Shown: piece after piece, positions 42,624 through 52,615 of the stretch
Layout: every line of letters begins with the position of its first letter
Numbering within the stretch: the first letter of the stretch is position 1
NCBI RefSeq assembly: GCF_044904675.1
Contig: NZ_JADIKJ010000001.1
Span: 326,177-390,176, forward strand
Direction: 5' to 3'
Origin: Dyella_B jejuensis
Lineage (GTDB): Bacteria; Pseudomonadota; Gammaproteobacteria; Xanthomonadales; Rhodanobacteraceae
Length of the DNA stretch: 64,000 nt
Notes under the pieces: model-generated
Database searches by the model: none
The model's input: the letters and a program-made list of their open reading frames with translations, nothing else
Told to the model about the DNA's origin: nothing
Position numbers and translations under genes: made by a program

Positions 42624-42959
42624 GTCTCAAATATACGACATTTGATATCAATGTCACGTATACGTGACATAACTTGGGGCAATGGTCATTCAGAAATAGA
42701 CAAAAGCCAGGCCACGGTCAGAGCTGCGCATGTGCTGGACCGGTCAGAGTTTCCCAGACACGCACGAACCGCTTTACGCCTCGTGCGTGAAGCGCTGTTT
42801 GCTTTGATGCACACCATCTTCTTTGCAGTATCGGTGTAGCGCCTAGTGTCAATGAGTACCTGAAACGTTTTCTACTTCGCCACACGAAAGCGGGTCATCC
42901 GATCCCGAGCGTCGCACCCGCTGCGACGCGAATCGGGCAAACTTGCCAAATCGTCTCAT
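42624..42959. other. Intergenic region between TA pair and recC
   Basis: A 336-bp gap. The first 50 bp hold the TA operator. The remainder has no supported gene; the recC promoter should lie here but no strong -35/-10 pair stands out. Confidence 0.5.
42637..42670. promoter_or_regulatory. Palindromic operator of the XRE/AbiEii pair
   Basis: ATGTCACGTATACGTGACAT (42651-42670) is a perfect 20-bp palindrome. It overlaps an imperfect one, GACATTTGATATCAATGTC (42637-42655), and a half site (TATACGACA) lies closer to the gene. They are 14-47 bp from the antitoxin start, as expected for repressor binding over the promoter. Confidence 0.75.
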
Positions 42960-45900
42960 GTGAAGCGCGACATCCATGACTGCCTGCCGACGCAACCGAT
43001 CGTGACCGCACTGGATATCACGCCCTCAACCAATCCGATCGAGCCCGGCCTGATGGTGATCCATGGCAATCGCCAGGAAGATCTGCGCGATCTGCTGGTG
43101 GCGTGGTTGCGGCGCACCCCGCTGCACCCGCTGGAAAACGAAGTGATGCTGGTGCAGAGCAACGGCATTGCGCAGTGGCTGAAGCTGGCGCTGGCGCGGC
43201 CGATCGAGGCCGACGGCCTGGGCGTCAGTGCCGCGGTGGAAGTGCAACTGCCGGGTCGCTTCCTGTGGCAGGCGTATCGTGCGGTACTTGGCGAGACCGC
43301 GGTGCCGGCTACCTCGCCGTTCGACAAATCGCGCCTCGCGTGGCGGCTGTTGCGGCTGCTGCCGCAGCATTTGGGCGATGCGGTTTTCGCGCCGCTGCGC
43401 AACCTGCTGGGCGATGCCGACGACTGGCGCCGGCGCTACCGGCTCGCGCTGCAGGTGGCCGATTTGTTCGACCAGTACCAGGTGTTCCGCGCCGACTGGC
43501 TGGACGACTGGCAGCATCGCAACGACGTATTGCGCGACACCCTGCGCCACCGGGTGGTCGAACTTCCCGCCGCGCAACGCTGGCAACCGAAGCTCTGGCG
43601 CCTGTTGCTGGAGGACGTTCCGGCGGCGCAGCGCGACAGTCATCGCGCGGGCGTGCATCAGCGTTTCATGCAGCAGTTGCAGGCGCCGGATTTTCACGCC
43701 GATACGCTGCCCCGCCGCATCGTGGTGTTCGGCATTACCTCGCTGCCGCAGCAGGTGCTGGAAGCGCTCACGGCCTTGGCGCGTTGCAGCCAGGTGCTGT
43801 TGCTGGTCACCAATCCGTGCCGGCACTATTGGGCCGATATCATCGAAGACCGCGAACTGCTGATGGCCGGGCAGCGCCGCCATGCCGGCAAGCCCGGGCT
43901 TCCGCCCGAACCGCGTTACGAAGACCTGCACCTGCACGCGAACCCGTTGCTAGCCGCCTGGGGCAAGCAAGGTCGCGACTTCATCCGCCAGCTTGACGCA
44001 TTCGACCAGCCCGAACGCTATCGCCAGCACTTCGCGTCGATCAAGCGCAGCATCGATGTGTTCCGGGATATCGGCAACGGTGCGCTGTTGCATCAAGTGC
44101 AACAGGCCGTGCTGGACCTGGAGCCGATCCCTGCCGATCCGTCGCGGCGTAAGCGGTTGCGCGACGGCGATCGCTCGCTGCATTTCCACATCGCGCACAG
44201 TCCGCAGCGCGAAGTCGAAATATTGCACGACCAACTGCTCGATCTGTTCGAGCGCGCCGCGCGCGAAGGGCAGCCGTTGTCGCCGCGCGATGTGATGGTG
44301 ATGGTGCCGGATATCCGCACCTATGCGCCGCATGTGCAGGCGGTGTTCGGCCGCATGGCGCCGGACGACCCGCGTTACCTGCCCTATAGCGTGGCCGACC
44401 AGCCCGGCCGTGGCGCGTCGCCGATGCTGGTGGCGCTCGAACGCCTGCTCGGCTTGGCCGAATCGCGCTTCACCGCCAGCGACGTGCTCGACCTGCTCGA
44501 CGTGCCATCGCTGCGCCGTCGTTTCGGCATTGCGGAAGACGACCTGCCCATGCTGCGCCGCTGGATCGGCGAATCCGGCATCCGCTGGGCGCTGGATGGC
44601 GAACAGAAGCAGACGCTTGGACTGCCGCCCGACGAGCAGAACAGCTGGCGCTTCGGCCTGCGCCGCATGCTGCTCGGTTATGCGGTAGGCGATGGCCCCG
44701 CCCTGGACGGCATCGCACCGTATGCGGAAATCGGCGGACTCGACGCTGCGCTGCTTGGGCCGCTCAGCCAACTGCTGGAAACCTTGCGACGCTATTGGCA
44801 ATGGTTCGCCACGCCGGCCACGCCGAGTCAATGGAGCGAACGCCTGCGCCGCCTGCTGCGCGATTGCTTCGATACGCGCGACGACCAAGCCGACACGCTG
44901 CGGCTTGGCCGCCTCGAAGACGCGCTGGATACCTGGCTGGATGCGTGCGGCGAAGCCGGCTTCGCCCAAGCCATTCCAATATGCATCGTAGGTGAGGAAT
45001 GGTTGCAGGCGATCGACCAGAACCACCTGTCGCAACGTTTCATGGGCGGCGCGGTGAATTTCGGCACCTTGCTGCCGATGCGCGCGATTCCGTTTCGCGT
45101 GGTCTGCCTGCTTGGCATGAACGATGGCGACTATCCGCGCCGCGTGTCGCCGCCCGATTTCGACTTGATGGCACGCATCGGCCAGCATCGGCCAGGCGAC
45201 CGCTCGCGGCGCGAGGACGATCGCTACATGTTCCTGGAAGCGTTGCTGTCCGCGCGCGACGTGCTGCACATCAGCTGGGTCGGCCATAGCGTGCGCGACA
45301 ATAGCGAGCTGCCGCCGTCGGTATTGGTCGGCCAACTGCGCGACTATCTGGCAGCGGGCTGGCGACCGCCGGGTACCGCAATGGACGATGCCGATGCACG
45401 CAAGCACCTGCTCGCCGCGGTCACCACCGTCCATCCGTTGCAGGCATTCAGTTCTCGCTACTTCCTCGGCGGTGGACATGCGCGGCTATTTACCTATGCC
45501 TCGGAGTGGGCGCGCGCGCGTCGCGACCTTCCGGCTGCCGCGTCGCTACCGCTATCGCCCTGGCAAGCGCCGGCAGTATTGGACATCGCCCGCTTGCAAC
45601 GCTTCCTGGCGCGGCCTGTGGCCAGCTTCTACGCGGAACGGCTGAAGGTACGCTTCGGCGAAACCGATGCCGGCCCCGATGACGACGAGCCGTTCGCACT
45701 TGACCGGCTGGAAAACCATGCGGCGACTTCCGCCCTGTTGCACCATGCCCTGGCGGCCGACGATGCCAGTGCGCTTGGTGAGGCAGCCCAACGCTTGCGC
45801 CAGCAAGGCGTGCTGCCTTCCGGTGGCTTCGGTGCACTGATCCTGGACGAGGTCAGCACGGACGTTCGCCATATCCTTGCTCGCTGGCAAACGGCCATCG

Positions 45901-46490
45901 CGCGCTGGCCGCACGGTAGCGATGCGCAAGAGTTGCACTTCGCGCATGCCGGCGTGCGGGTCGAAGGCTGGCTGGACGATGTGCGCAACGGTCCCGGACA
46001 GGCCCCGGCGCGATTGCTGCCGATCGCCGGCAACCTGTGCCAGGGCAAGGCGATCCGCTACGACAAACTGCTGCAAGCATGGTTGTTGCAGCTGTTCGCC
46101 AATGCCGGCGGGATCGCGCTCGCCACGCATATTTTCGGCACCGACGTTACCGTCATGCTGAAAGCCCAGGCATCCACGGAAGCGTCCGCGCAGTTGAGCG
46201 CCGTGCTGGATGCGTGGCATGAAGGCATGCAGGCACCGCTGCCGATCGCGCGGCAAACCGCCTATGCGTGGCTGCTTGCCGAGCGCAACGACAAAAACCC
46301 TCACGATGCCGCACGGACCTGCTACGAAGGCAGCGACGCGCCGATGGCGCCGCCCGGCGAGATGGACCGCGAACCGGGCCTCGCACGCACCTGGCGAAGC
46401 TTCGATGCGTTGTACGCCGATGGCTTCGAACGCTGGCTGGCGTTGTATCGTCCGCTGCTCGACGCCGCCACCCTGGAAGGCTCCGCATGA
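42960..46490 (+). CDS. recC: Exodeoxyribonuclease V subunit gamma (RecC)
   Basis: The Chi-recognising subunit of RecBCD. It is 1176 aa, close to E. coli RecC (1122). Family segments are present: MVIHGNRQEDLRDLLVAWLR near the start, VQSNGIAQWLKLALA, and a central PFRVVCLLGMNDGDYPR. RecC has a helicase-like but inactive fold. The annotated GTG at 42960 has no strong ribosome binding site; an internal start shortly before MVIHGN is possible. Its stop overlaps the recB start (ATGA). Confidence 0.92.
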   Translation: MKRDIHDCLPTQPIVTALDITPSTNPIEPGLMVIHGNRQEDLRDLLVAWLRRTPLHPLENEVMLVQSNGIAQWLKLALARPIEADGLGVSAAVEVQLPGRFLWQAYRAVLGETAVPATSPFDKSRLAWRLLRLLPQHLGDAVFAPLRNLLGDADDWRRRYRLALQVADLFDQYQVFRADWLDDWQHRNDVLRDTLRHRVVELPAAQRWQPKLWRLLLEDVPAAQRDSHRAGVHQRFMQQLQAPDFHADTLPRRIVVFGITSLPQQVLEALTALARCSQVLLLVTNPCRHYWADIIEDRELLMAGQRRHAGKPGLPPEPRYEDLHLHANPLLAAWGKQGRDFIRQLDAFDQPERYRQHFASIKRSIDVFRDIGNGALLHQVQQAVLDLEPIPADPSRRKRLRDGDRSLHFHIAHSPQREVEILHDQLLDLFERAAREGQPLSPRDVMVMVPDIRTYAPHVQAVFGRMAPDDPRYLPYSVADQPGRGASPMLVALERLLGLAESRFTASDVLDLLDVPSLRRRFGIAEDDLPMLRRWIGESGIRWALDGEQKQTLGLPPDEQNSWRFGLRRMLLGYAVGDGPALDGIAPYAEIGGLDAALLGPLSQLLETLRRYWQWFATPATPSQWSERLRRLLRDCFDTRDDQADTLRLGRLEDALDTWLDACGEAGFAQAIPICIVGEEWLQAIDQNHLSQRFMGGAVNFGTLLPMRAIPFRVVCLLGMNDGDYPRRVSPPDFDLMARIGQHRPGDRSRREDDRYMFLEALLSARDVLHISWVGHSVRDNSELPPSVLVGQLRDYLAAGWRPPGTAMDDADARKHLLAAVTTVHPLQAFSSRYFLGGGHARLFTYASEWARARRDLPAAASLPLSPWQAPAVLDIARLQRFLARPVASFYAERLKVRFGETDAGPDDDEPFALDRLENHAATSALLHHALAADDASALGEAAQRLRQQGVLPSGGFGALILDEVSTDVRHILARWQTAIARWPHGSDAQELHFAHAGVRVEGWLDDVRNGPGQAPARLLPIAGNLCQGKAIRYDKLLQAWLLQLFANAGGIALATHIFGTDVTVMLKAQASTEASAQLSAVLDAWHEGMQAPLPIARQTAYAWLLAERNDKNPHDAARTCYEGSDAPMAPPGEMDREPGLARTWRSFDALYADGFERWLALYRPLLDAATLEGSA

Positions 46491-49400
46491 GCGCGATGGC
46501 TCCGCTCGATCCGCTGTCCTTGCCGCTGCAAGGCATTCGCCTGATCGAGGCCAGCGCCGGTACCGGCAAGACCTGGACGCTGGCGTCACTGTACCTGCGG
46601 CTGGTGCTCGGGCACGGCGGACAAGCGCCGCAGTTGCCGGCGCAGATCCTGGTCGTCACCTTCACGCGCGCCGCCACGGCCGAGCTGCGCGAGCGTATTC
46701 GCGAACGTCTCGCCACCGCGGCAGCGGCTTTTCGCGGCCAGCAAGCGGCCGATGCGTTGCTGCAACGATTGATCGGCGAGTACGCGAATCCCGATGAACG
46801 CGCCGCCGCTGCGCGCCAGCTGGAACTTGCCGCGCAATGGATGGATGAAGCGGCCATCTACACCATTCACGGCTGGTGCCAGCGCATGCTCGCCCAGCAT
46901 GCGTTCGAAGGCAGCGAATCCAGCGACGACGTCGCCGATGAAAACGCGCGCCTGGCCGAAGCCGTGCGCGATTACTGGCGCCGCTTTTATACCCAGCTCG
47001 AGCCGGCCGAGGCGGCATGCGTCGCTGCGCAATGGCGTGATCCGCAAGCCTTGCAGCGCTGGCTCAGGCCCTTGCTGCGCCAGCCGATCCAGCAAGTGCG
47101 CGTAGACGGCAAGCCGCTCCCAGTGGTGGACGATTTGACCCGGGCGTTGCACCAGCACGAAGCGCCACGATGCGATGCGCAGCAGGCCGCACGCGCACTG
47201 TGGCGCGGCGATGTAGACGCAATCGAACAACGTCTGCGCGAAGCAGTACGGACCAAGGCGCTGAAGAACAATATCTTCAAGCCGGATAGCGTGGAACGCG
47301 AGCTGAGCGCATTGCGCGCGTGGGCGCATGGCGCGCCCGCCGAGCAGGCGCTGCTGGCGCGCTACACGCAAGCCAAGCTCGATGCGGCTACCAGCAAAGG
47401 CAATGCACCGCCCTCGCACGAGGCGTTCGCCGCCATCCAGCGGCTGCTCGATGCGTGGGCGGCCGAACCGCCACTCGCTCCCCTGCTATTGGCCCATGCG
47501 CTACCGTGGATTGGCGCACGCATCGAACAGATTCGCCAACGCCAGGCCACACCCGGTTTCGATGACATGTTGCGCCAGCTCGATGCCGCCCTGCACGGCC
47601 CGCATGGCGCGCAGCTTGCCGACACCATCGCCACGCAATATCCGGTCGCGCTGATCGACGAGTTCCAGGATACCGATCCGCTGCAATGGCGTATTTTCCA
47701 GCGCGTCTACGCCAACCGGGCGTCTACCGGATTGCTGCTGATCGGCGACCCGAAGCAGGCGATCTATGGCTTCCGCGGCGCCGATATCCACACCTACCTG
47801 AAGGCGCGCGACCAGGCCGATGCGCCCACCTGGACGCTGACCACGAATTATCGTTCCACGCCGGCGCTGGTCGATGCCGTGAATCGCGTGTTCCAGCATG
47901 CCGATGGCTGGCCGCCCGGCGCTTTTGCGTTTGGACATGGCGCGCATGCGCTTTCGTTTACGCCGGTGCACGCAGCCGGCACCGCGCGCACGTTGGTGTG
48001 CGATGGCCAGCCGGTTACCGCGATGCAGATCGATGTGCTGGCTGACGGTGCGCCGCTGGCCGCCGGCGCCTATATGGAAACCGCGAGCGACCACGCAGCG
48101 GCGCGCATCGTGGCGCTGCTCGATGCCGCCCAGGCGGACCGCTGCGCGTTCGTCGGCACGGATGGCGCACGCGCGGCACTGCGTCCCCATGATATCGCTG
48201 TGCTGGTACGCAACGGACGCGAGGCTGCCTGCATCCGTCGCGCGCTCGGCGTGCGCGGCGTGGCCAGCGTCTATCTATCGGAACGCGATTCGGTGTTCGC
48301 CACCGGCGAAGCATCCGATGTGCTGCTGTGGCTGCAAGCCTGCGCCATGCCGGCTTCAGATCGTGGCATGCGCGCAGCGCTCGCCAGCCTCAGCATGGAC
48401 CGCAGCCTGGACGAACTGGACCGGCTCAACCACGACGAAGCTTATTGGGAACACTGCGGCGAGCAGTTCCGCAAGCTGCTGGCAACCTGGCAACGGCACG
48501 GCGTACTGGCGATGCTGCACAACCTGCTGCATGCGTTCGACCTGCCCGCGCGCCTGTTGGCAAAGGCACATGGCGAGCGCGTGCTGACCAACCTGCAACA
48601 CCTGGCCGAACTGCTGCAGCATGCCGCCGCCGGCCTCGATGGCGAATATGCGTTGATCCGCTACCTTGCACAGCAGATCGCGCGCGCTATCGAACGCGAT
48701 ACGGAGACCCCCGAAGACCTGGTGCTTAGGCTGGAAAGCGAAGCCGACCTGGTCAAGGTGGTTACCATCCACAAGTCCAAGGGCCTGCAATATCCGCTGG
48801 TAATGTTGCCTTTCGTATGCCGCTTCCAGGAAGCGTCGCAAGGCAGTTGTCCGTCCTGGCACGACGATCAGGGACGAAGCTGGATCGACTTGCAGCCGAA
48901 CGCGGACGCTTCCTCGCGCATCGAACGCGAACGCCTGCAGGAAGACCTGCGCCTGCTCTACGTCGCGCTGACCCGCGCCGAGCACGCTTGCTGGCTGGGC
49001 GTGGCCTATGTTGCCGATGGCCGCAGCAAGGCGCCGCTGCTACATCGCTCGGCGTTCGGCTATGTGTTGGCCGGCGGCGAACCGATCGAACCCGGTGAAC
49101 TGGCGCCGCGCATGGAAGCACTTCGCAACGGCTTGCCTGACATCCATGTGCATCGGCCGGAGGAACCCGCCGGCATGCATATCTACCGCCCGGCGCAACC
49201 CGCGCGCCATGCCGATCGGGCGCGCATCTATACACTGACGCCGCCAGAGTCATGGTGGATTGCCAGCTACAGCGCGCTGACGCACGGCGCGAACGACACG
49301 GCGCGTCAGGCCGCGCCCGAAACCGCCACCCAGGATGTGCTCGCCGAAGCGACGCGCGAATCCGGCGAAGGGCCTGCGACCGCTACCGACTATGGCATCC

Positions 49401-50143
49401 ATGCGTTCCCACGCGGCGCAGAACCCGGCACTTTCCTGCACGACCTGTTCGAATGGCTGGCGGAAACCGGCTTCGCTTCCAGTGCACGCGATACCCATGC
49501 ACTGGAACGGGAGATCGCGCGCCGCTGCCAGCGACGTGGCTGGCAGGCGTGGATCATGCCGTTGAGCCAATGGTTGCCGGCGCTGCTGCATACGCCGCTG
49601 GCGTTGCCGTGGGGCGGATCGCTGATACTGGCGCGGCTGGATGATCGCAGGCGCTATCAGGCGGAACTCGAATTCTGGTTCGAAGCCATCCGGGTCGATA
49701 CCCGCCAGCTCGATCAGCTGGTCAGCCGCCATACGCTCGGTGGCGCGCCGCGTCCGGCGCTGCCGCACCATCACGTCAACGGTATGCTCAAGGGCTTTAT
49801 CGATCTGATCGTCGAACAGGATGGCCGCTATTACGTGATCGACTACAAATCCAACTGGCTCGGCGATACCACTGCCGCGTACACGCCAGACGCCATGCGC
49901 GAGGCCACCTTGCAGTCCCGCTACGATTTGCAATACGCCATCTACACGCTCGCGCTGCATCGTCAACTGCGCGCGCGGCTGCCCGACTATGACTACGAAC
50001 GCCATGTCGGCGGCGTGCTTTATCTCTACCTGCGCGGTATCGACCGGGCCGGCCACGGCGTGCATGCCGAACGCTTGCCGTTCGCACTGGTCGATGCCAT
50101 GGACCGGCTGTTCGCACACGGGGCGCATGCCGATGTCGCATGA
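46487..50143 (+). CDS. recB: Exodeoxyribonuclease V subunit beta (RecB)
   Basis: The 3'-5' helicase and nuclease subunit. From the ATG at 46487 it is 1218 aa. Walker A ASAGTGKT is at residues 22-29; the superfamily 1 motifs include VALIDEFQDTDPLQW, LIGDPKQAIYGFRGADI and HKSKGLQYPLV. The C-terminal nuclease motif is IDYKSNWLG with Asp1119 and Lys1121. It overlaps both recC (4 bp) and recD. Confidence 0.94.
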   Translation: MSAMAPLDPLSLPLQGIRLIEASAGTGKTWTLASLYLRLVLGHGGQAPQLPAQILVVTFTRAATAELRERIRERLATAAAAFRGQQAADALLQRLIGEYANPDERAAAARQLELAAQWMDEAAIYTIHGWCQRMLAQHAFEGSESSDDVADENARLAEAVRDYWRRFYTQLEPAEAACVAAQWRDPQALQRWLRPLLRQPIQQVRVDGKPLPVVDDLTRALHQHEAPRCDAQQAARALWRGDVDAIEQRLREAVRTKALKNNIFKPDSVERELSALRAWAHGAPAEQALLARYTQAKLDAATSKGNAPPSHEAFAAIQRLLDAWAAEPPLAPLLLAHALPWIGARIEQIRQRQATPGFDDMLRQLDAALHGPHGAQLADTIATQYPVALIDEFQDTDPLQWRIFQRVYANRASTGLLLIGDPKQAIYGFRGADIHTYLKARDQADAPTWTLTTNYRSTPALVDAVNRVFQHADGWPPGAFAFGHGAHALSFTPVHAAGTARTLVCDGQPVTAMQIDVLADGAPLAAGAYMETASDHAAARIVALLDAAQADRCAFVGTDGARAALRPHDIAVLVRNGREAACIRRALGVRGVASVYLSERDSVFATGEASDVLLWLQACAMPASDRGMRAALASLSMDRSLDELDRLNHDEAYWEHCGEQFRKLLATWQRHGVLAMLHNLLHAFDLPARLLAKAHGERVLTNLQHLAELLQHAAAGLDGEYALIRYLAQQIARAIERDTETPEDLVLRLESEADLVKVVTIHKSKGLQYPLVMLPFVCRFQEASQGSCPSWHDDQGRSWIDLQPNADASSRIERERLQEDLRLLYVALTRAEHACWLGVAYVADGRSKAPLLHRSAFGYVLAGGEPIEPGELAPRMEALRNGLPDIHVHRPEEPAGMHIYRPAQPARHADRARIYTLTPPESWWIASYSALTHGANDTARQAAPETATQDVLAEATRESGEGPATATDYGIHAFPRGAEPGTFLHDLFEWLAETGFASSARDTHALEREIARRCQRRGWQAWIMPLSQWLPALLHTPLALPWGGSLILARLDDRRRYQAELEFWFEAIRVDTRQLDQLVSRHTLGGAPRPALPHHHVNGMLKGFIDLIVEQDGRYYVIDYKSNWLGDTTAAYTPDAMREATLQSRYDLQYAIYTLALHRQLRARLPDYDYERHVGGVLYLYLRGIDRAGHGVHAERLPFALVDAMDRLFAHGAHADVA

Positions 50144-52109
50144 CGCCATGCTGGGCATGCTTGCCGAGGCCGTTTCGCAACGCCTGTTGCGCACGCTCGA
50201 CCTGGCCTTCGCCCGGTTTATCGCCGAACGCGATCCGCAGGCCGAACCCTGCTTGCTGTTGATGGCGGCGCTGGCCAGCCGGCAATTGGGCGACGGCCAT
50301 CCTTGCCTGGACATGCACGCCCTTGGTGCGCTTGCGCAGGCGCAGCAGTGGCCCGAATCCTGGCTGCCAATGCTCGAGAACGCACCGCCGCCCGCCTCGC
50401 CGTTATTGGCGGCCGCCGATGGACTGCCCGCCAATGCGCCACTGGTGCTGGATCGGCATCGGCTTTACCTGCGCCGCTACTGGCACGACGAATGCCGCGT
50501 GGCGCGCGGCATCGCCATGCGGCTGCATCACGACGCCGCGCCGGCCACGGACCTGCATGAGGAACTGCAGCGGTTGTTTCCCACGGTGCTCGATCACATC
50601 GATTGGCCACGAGCAGCCTGCGCGCTGGCCGCGCGCGGCGCCTTCAGCGTGATCACCGGCGGCCCCGGCACCGGCAAGACCACCACGGTCGTGCGCCTGC
50701 TCGGCTTGCTGCAAACCTTGCATCTGCGCGGGCATCCCCTTCCCTTGCGTATGCGGCTGGCCGCGCCAACCGGCAAGGCCGCGGCACGACTCAATGCATC
50801 GATAGCGCGGCATCTTGCCTTGCTGGACGTGGCGGACCAGGTGCGCGCGGCCATTCCCCTCGAAGTGGAAACCCTGCACCGCTTGCTGGGGGCACGCCCG
50901 GACACCCGCCGCTACGCCCACGACCGCCGGCGCCCGCTGCACGTGGATGTATTGGTGATCGACGAAGCCTCGATGATCGACCTGGAAATGATGGCGGCGG
51001 CGCTGGACGCCCTGCCGCCGCATGCGCGGCTGATCCTGCTTGGCGACAAGGACCAGCTTTCGTCGGTGGAGGCCGGCGCAGTACTGGGCGATCTCGGCCA
51101 ACGCGCGGAACAGGGCCATTACAGCGCGGCGACGGCACAGTGGCTGCGCGCGACCAGCGGCGATGATGTGAGCGCCCTGGTGCGCGACGATGCGCAGCCG
51201 CTCGACCAGCACATCGCAATGCTGCGCACCAGCCATCGCTTCGATGCCGCCAGCGGCATCGGTCGATTGGCGGCCGCTGTCAACCTGGGCGACGTGGCGC
51301 AGGTAAGCGCCATGCTCGGCGCACACTCGCACGACATCGTTTGGCTCGGTGCCGCGGATACTTCCGTTGCCGATCTGGCGGTATCTGGCGATGCCGAATG
51401 TTTCGCGGCAACCGCCGCTGGCGATGCACCGCGGGGATTTCGCTTTTATCTGGAATATCTGAACCGGCATCGCCCCACGCTGGCATCCGACGCCCAAGCC
51501 TATCGCCAATGGGCGCGGGCCGTGCTCGACGCCTTCAACCATTTCCAGGTGTTGTGCGCGGTACGGCAAGGCCCGGCCGGAACGGAGCGCCTCAACCGGG
51601 AGATCGCGGCCAAATTGCTGGAATCGGGATTGATCGATAGCGATCGCGGCTGGTACGAAGGCCGGCCGGTAATGATGACTCGCAACGACTACAGCCTCGG
51701 CCTGATGAATGGCGATGTAGGTATCGCGCTGCGCATGCGCGGCACAGACCATGCGCTGCGGCTCTACGTCGCGTTTCCGCTGACGCGCGGCGCGACGCAG
51801 GATAGCGCGGCAGGACACGACGCGCAGGTACGCTGCGTCCTGCCCTCTCGCCTGGGCGACGTGGAAACCGTATACGCCATGACCGTGCACAAGTCGCAGG
51901 GTTCGGAGTTCGAACACACGGCGCTGGTATTGCCGGACGACACGTCGGCCATCCTGACCCGCGAACTGCTCTACACCGGCATCACCCGCGCGCGCCGCTG
52001 GCTGAGCCTGATCGGCACGCGGGCCAGCATCGAACAGGCGCTGGCGCAACGCACGCGGCGTTATTCAGGCCTTGCCGAGCGCTTGCTGTCGATGGGCAAC
52101 GCCCCATAG
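50133..52109 (+). CDS. recD: Exodeoxyribonuclease V subunit alpha (RecD)
   Basis: The 5'-3' helicase subunit. From the ATG at 50133 it is 658 aa; an ATG two codons earlier (50127) is equally possible. Walker A GGPGTGKTT is at 176-184 and Walker B is VLVIDEASMIDLEMM. The UvrD-like C terminus has VYAMTVHKSQGSEFEHTALV, then LLYTGITRARRWLSLIG. The start overlaps recB by 11 bp. Gene order recC-recB-recD without ptr is typical of xanthomonads. Confidence 0.94.
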   Translation: MSHDAMLGMLAEAVSQRLLRTLDLAFARFIAERDPQAEPCLLLMAALASRQLGDGHPCLDMHALGALAQAQQWPESWLPMLENAPPPASPLLAAADGLPANAPLVLDRHRLYLRRYWHDECRVARGIAMRLHHDAAPATDLHEELQRLFPTVLDHIDWPRAACALAARGAFSVITGGPGTGKTTTVVRLLGLLQTLHLRGHPLPLRMRLAAPTGKAAARLNASIARHLALLDVADQVRAAIPLEVETLHRLLGARPDTRRYAHDRRRPLHVDVLVIDEASMIDLEMMAAALDALPPHARLILLGDKDQLSSVEAGAVLGDLGQRAEQGHYSAATAQWLRATSGDDVSALVRDDAQPLDQHIAMLRTSHRFDAASGIGRLAAAVNLGDVAQVSAMLGAHSHDIVWLGAADTSVADLAVSGDAECFAATAAGDAPRGFRFYLEYLNRHRPTLASDAQAYRQWARAVLDAFNHFQVLCAVRQGPAGTERLNREIAAKLLESGLIDSDRGWYEGRPVMMTRNDYSLGLMNGDVGIALRMRGTDHALRLYVAFPLTRGATQDSAAGHDAQVRCVLPSRLGDVETVYAMTVHKSQGSEFEHTALVLPDDTSAILTRELLYTGITRARRWLSLIGTRASIEQALAQRTRRYSGLAERLLSMGNAP

Positions 52110-52182
52110 TGAGCCTGGCGATTTCCAGCGGCCTGCCTCGCTGCGAAGCAGGCTCCGCATTTCCAGCGGAACCGCGTCGTGC

Positions 52183-52602
52183 CTACCAGCAACCGCCATT
52201 CGCATTCGCCATCCCATCCGTCCGGGTTGGTTTCTTGTTGCCGGCATTGTCGATCGACAGGCTGCCACACACATCGCCGACCTGGCTGTTGATCGGCGCT
52301 GCCGTTGCGATAAATGCTTGCGCGCTGGAGCCGGCCACCGCCAGGGTTACTTCGTAATAGCCGTGCGGCGATATCGCCGGATCGTTGTAGCCGAACTTGC
52401 TCAGGTCATCGGTATAGCGATTATGGATGGCGTACCAGCGCTCCTGTCCATGGGCGATTGCCATCAGCATCTGCTGCGCGTCCGAGCGGCGCGAGCGGAA
52501 TGCGTAGCGCGCATACGACTGCGTGGCAAGTGCCGCCAGGATCGCGATGATCGCGGTGACAATGATCAACTCAAGCAGGCTGAAGCCACGGCAGCGTTCC
52601 AT
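52183..52602 (-). CDS. pilE: Type IV pilin-like minor pilin PilE
   Basis: A 139-aa prepilin with a short leader: MERCRG cleaved before FSLLELIIVTAIIAILAALA, with Glu at mature position 5. The C-terminal part contains the YAIHNRYTDD and Y-G-Y elements of PilE-type minor pilins, and a Cys pair (VCG...GGCW) probably forms the C-terminal loop. It is the last gene of the pilV-W-X-Y1-E cluster and 13 bp from pilY1. Confidence 0.88.
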   Translation of the reverse strand: MERCRGFSLLELIIVTAIIAILAALATQSYARYAFRSRRSDAQQMLMAIAHGQERWYAIHNRYTDDLSKFGYNDPAISPHGYYEVTLAVAGSSAQAFIATAAPINSQVGDVCGSLSIDNAGNKKPTRTDGMANANGGCW

Positions 52603-52615
52603 CGCATCTCTCCTT

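Noticed and set aside
43950..45479. A 509-codon open frame antisense to recC
   Set aside because: Antisense shadow with no start signal and no protein-like composition.
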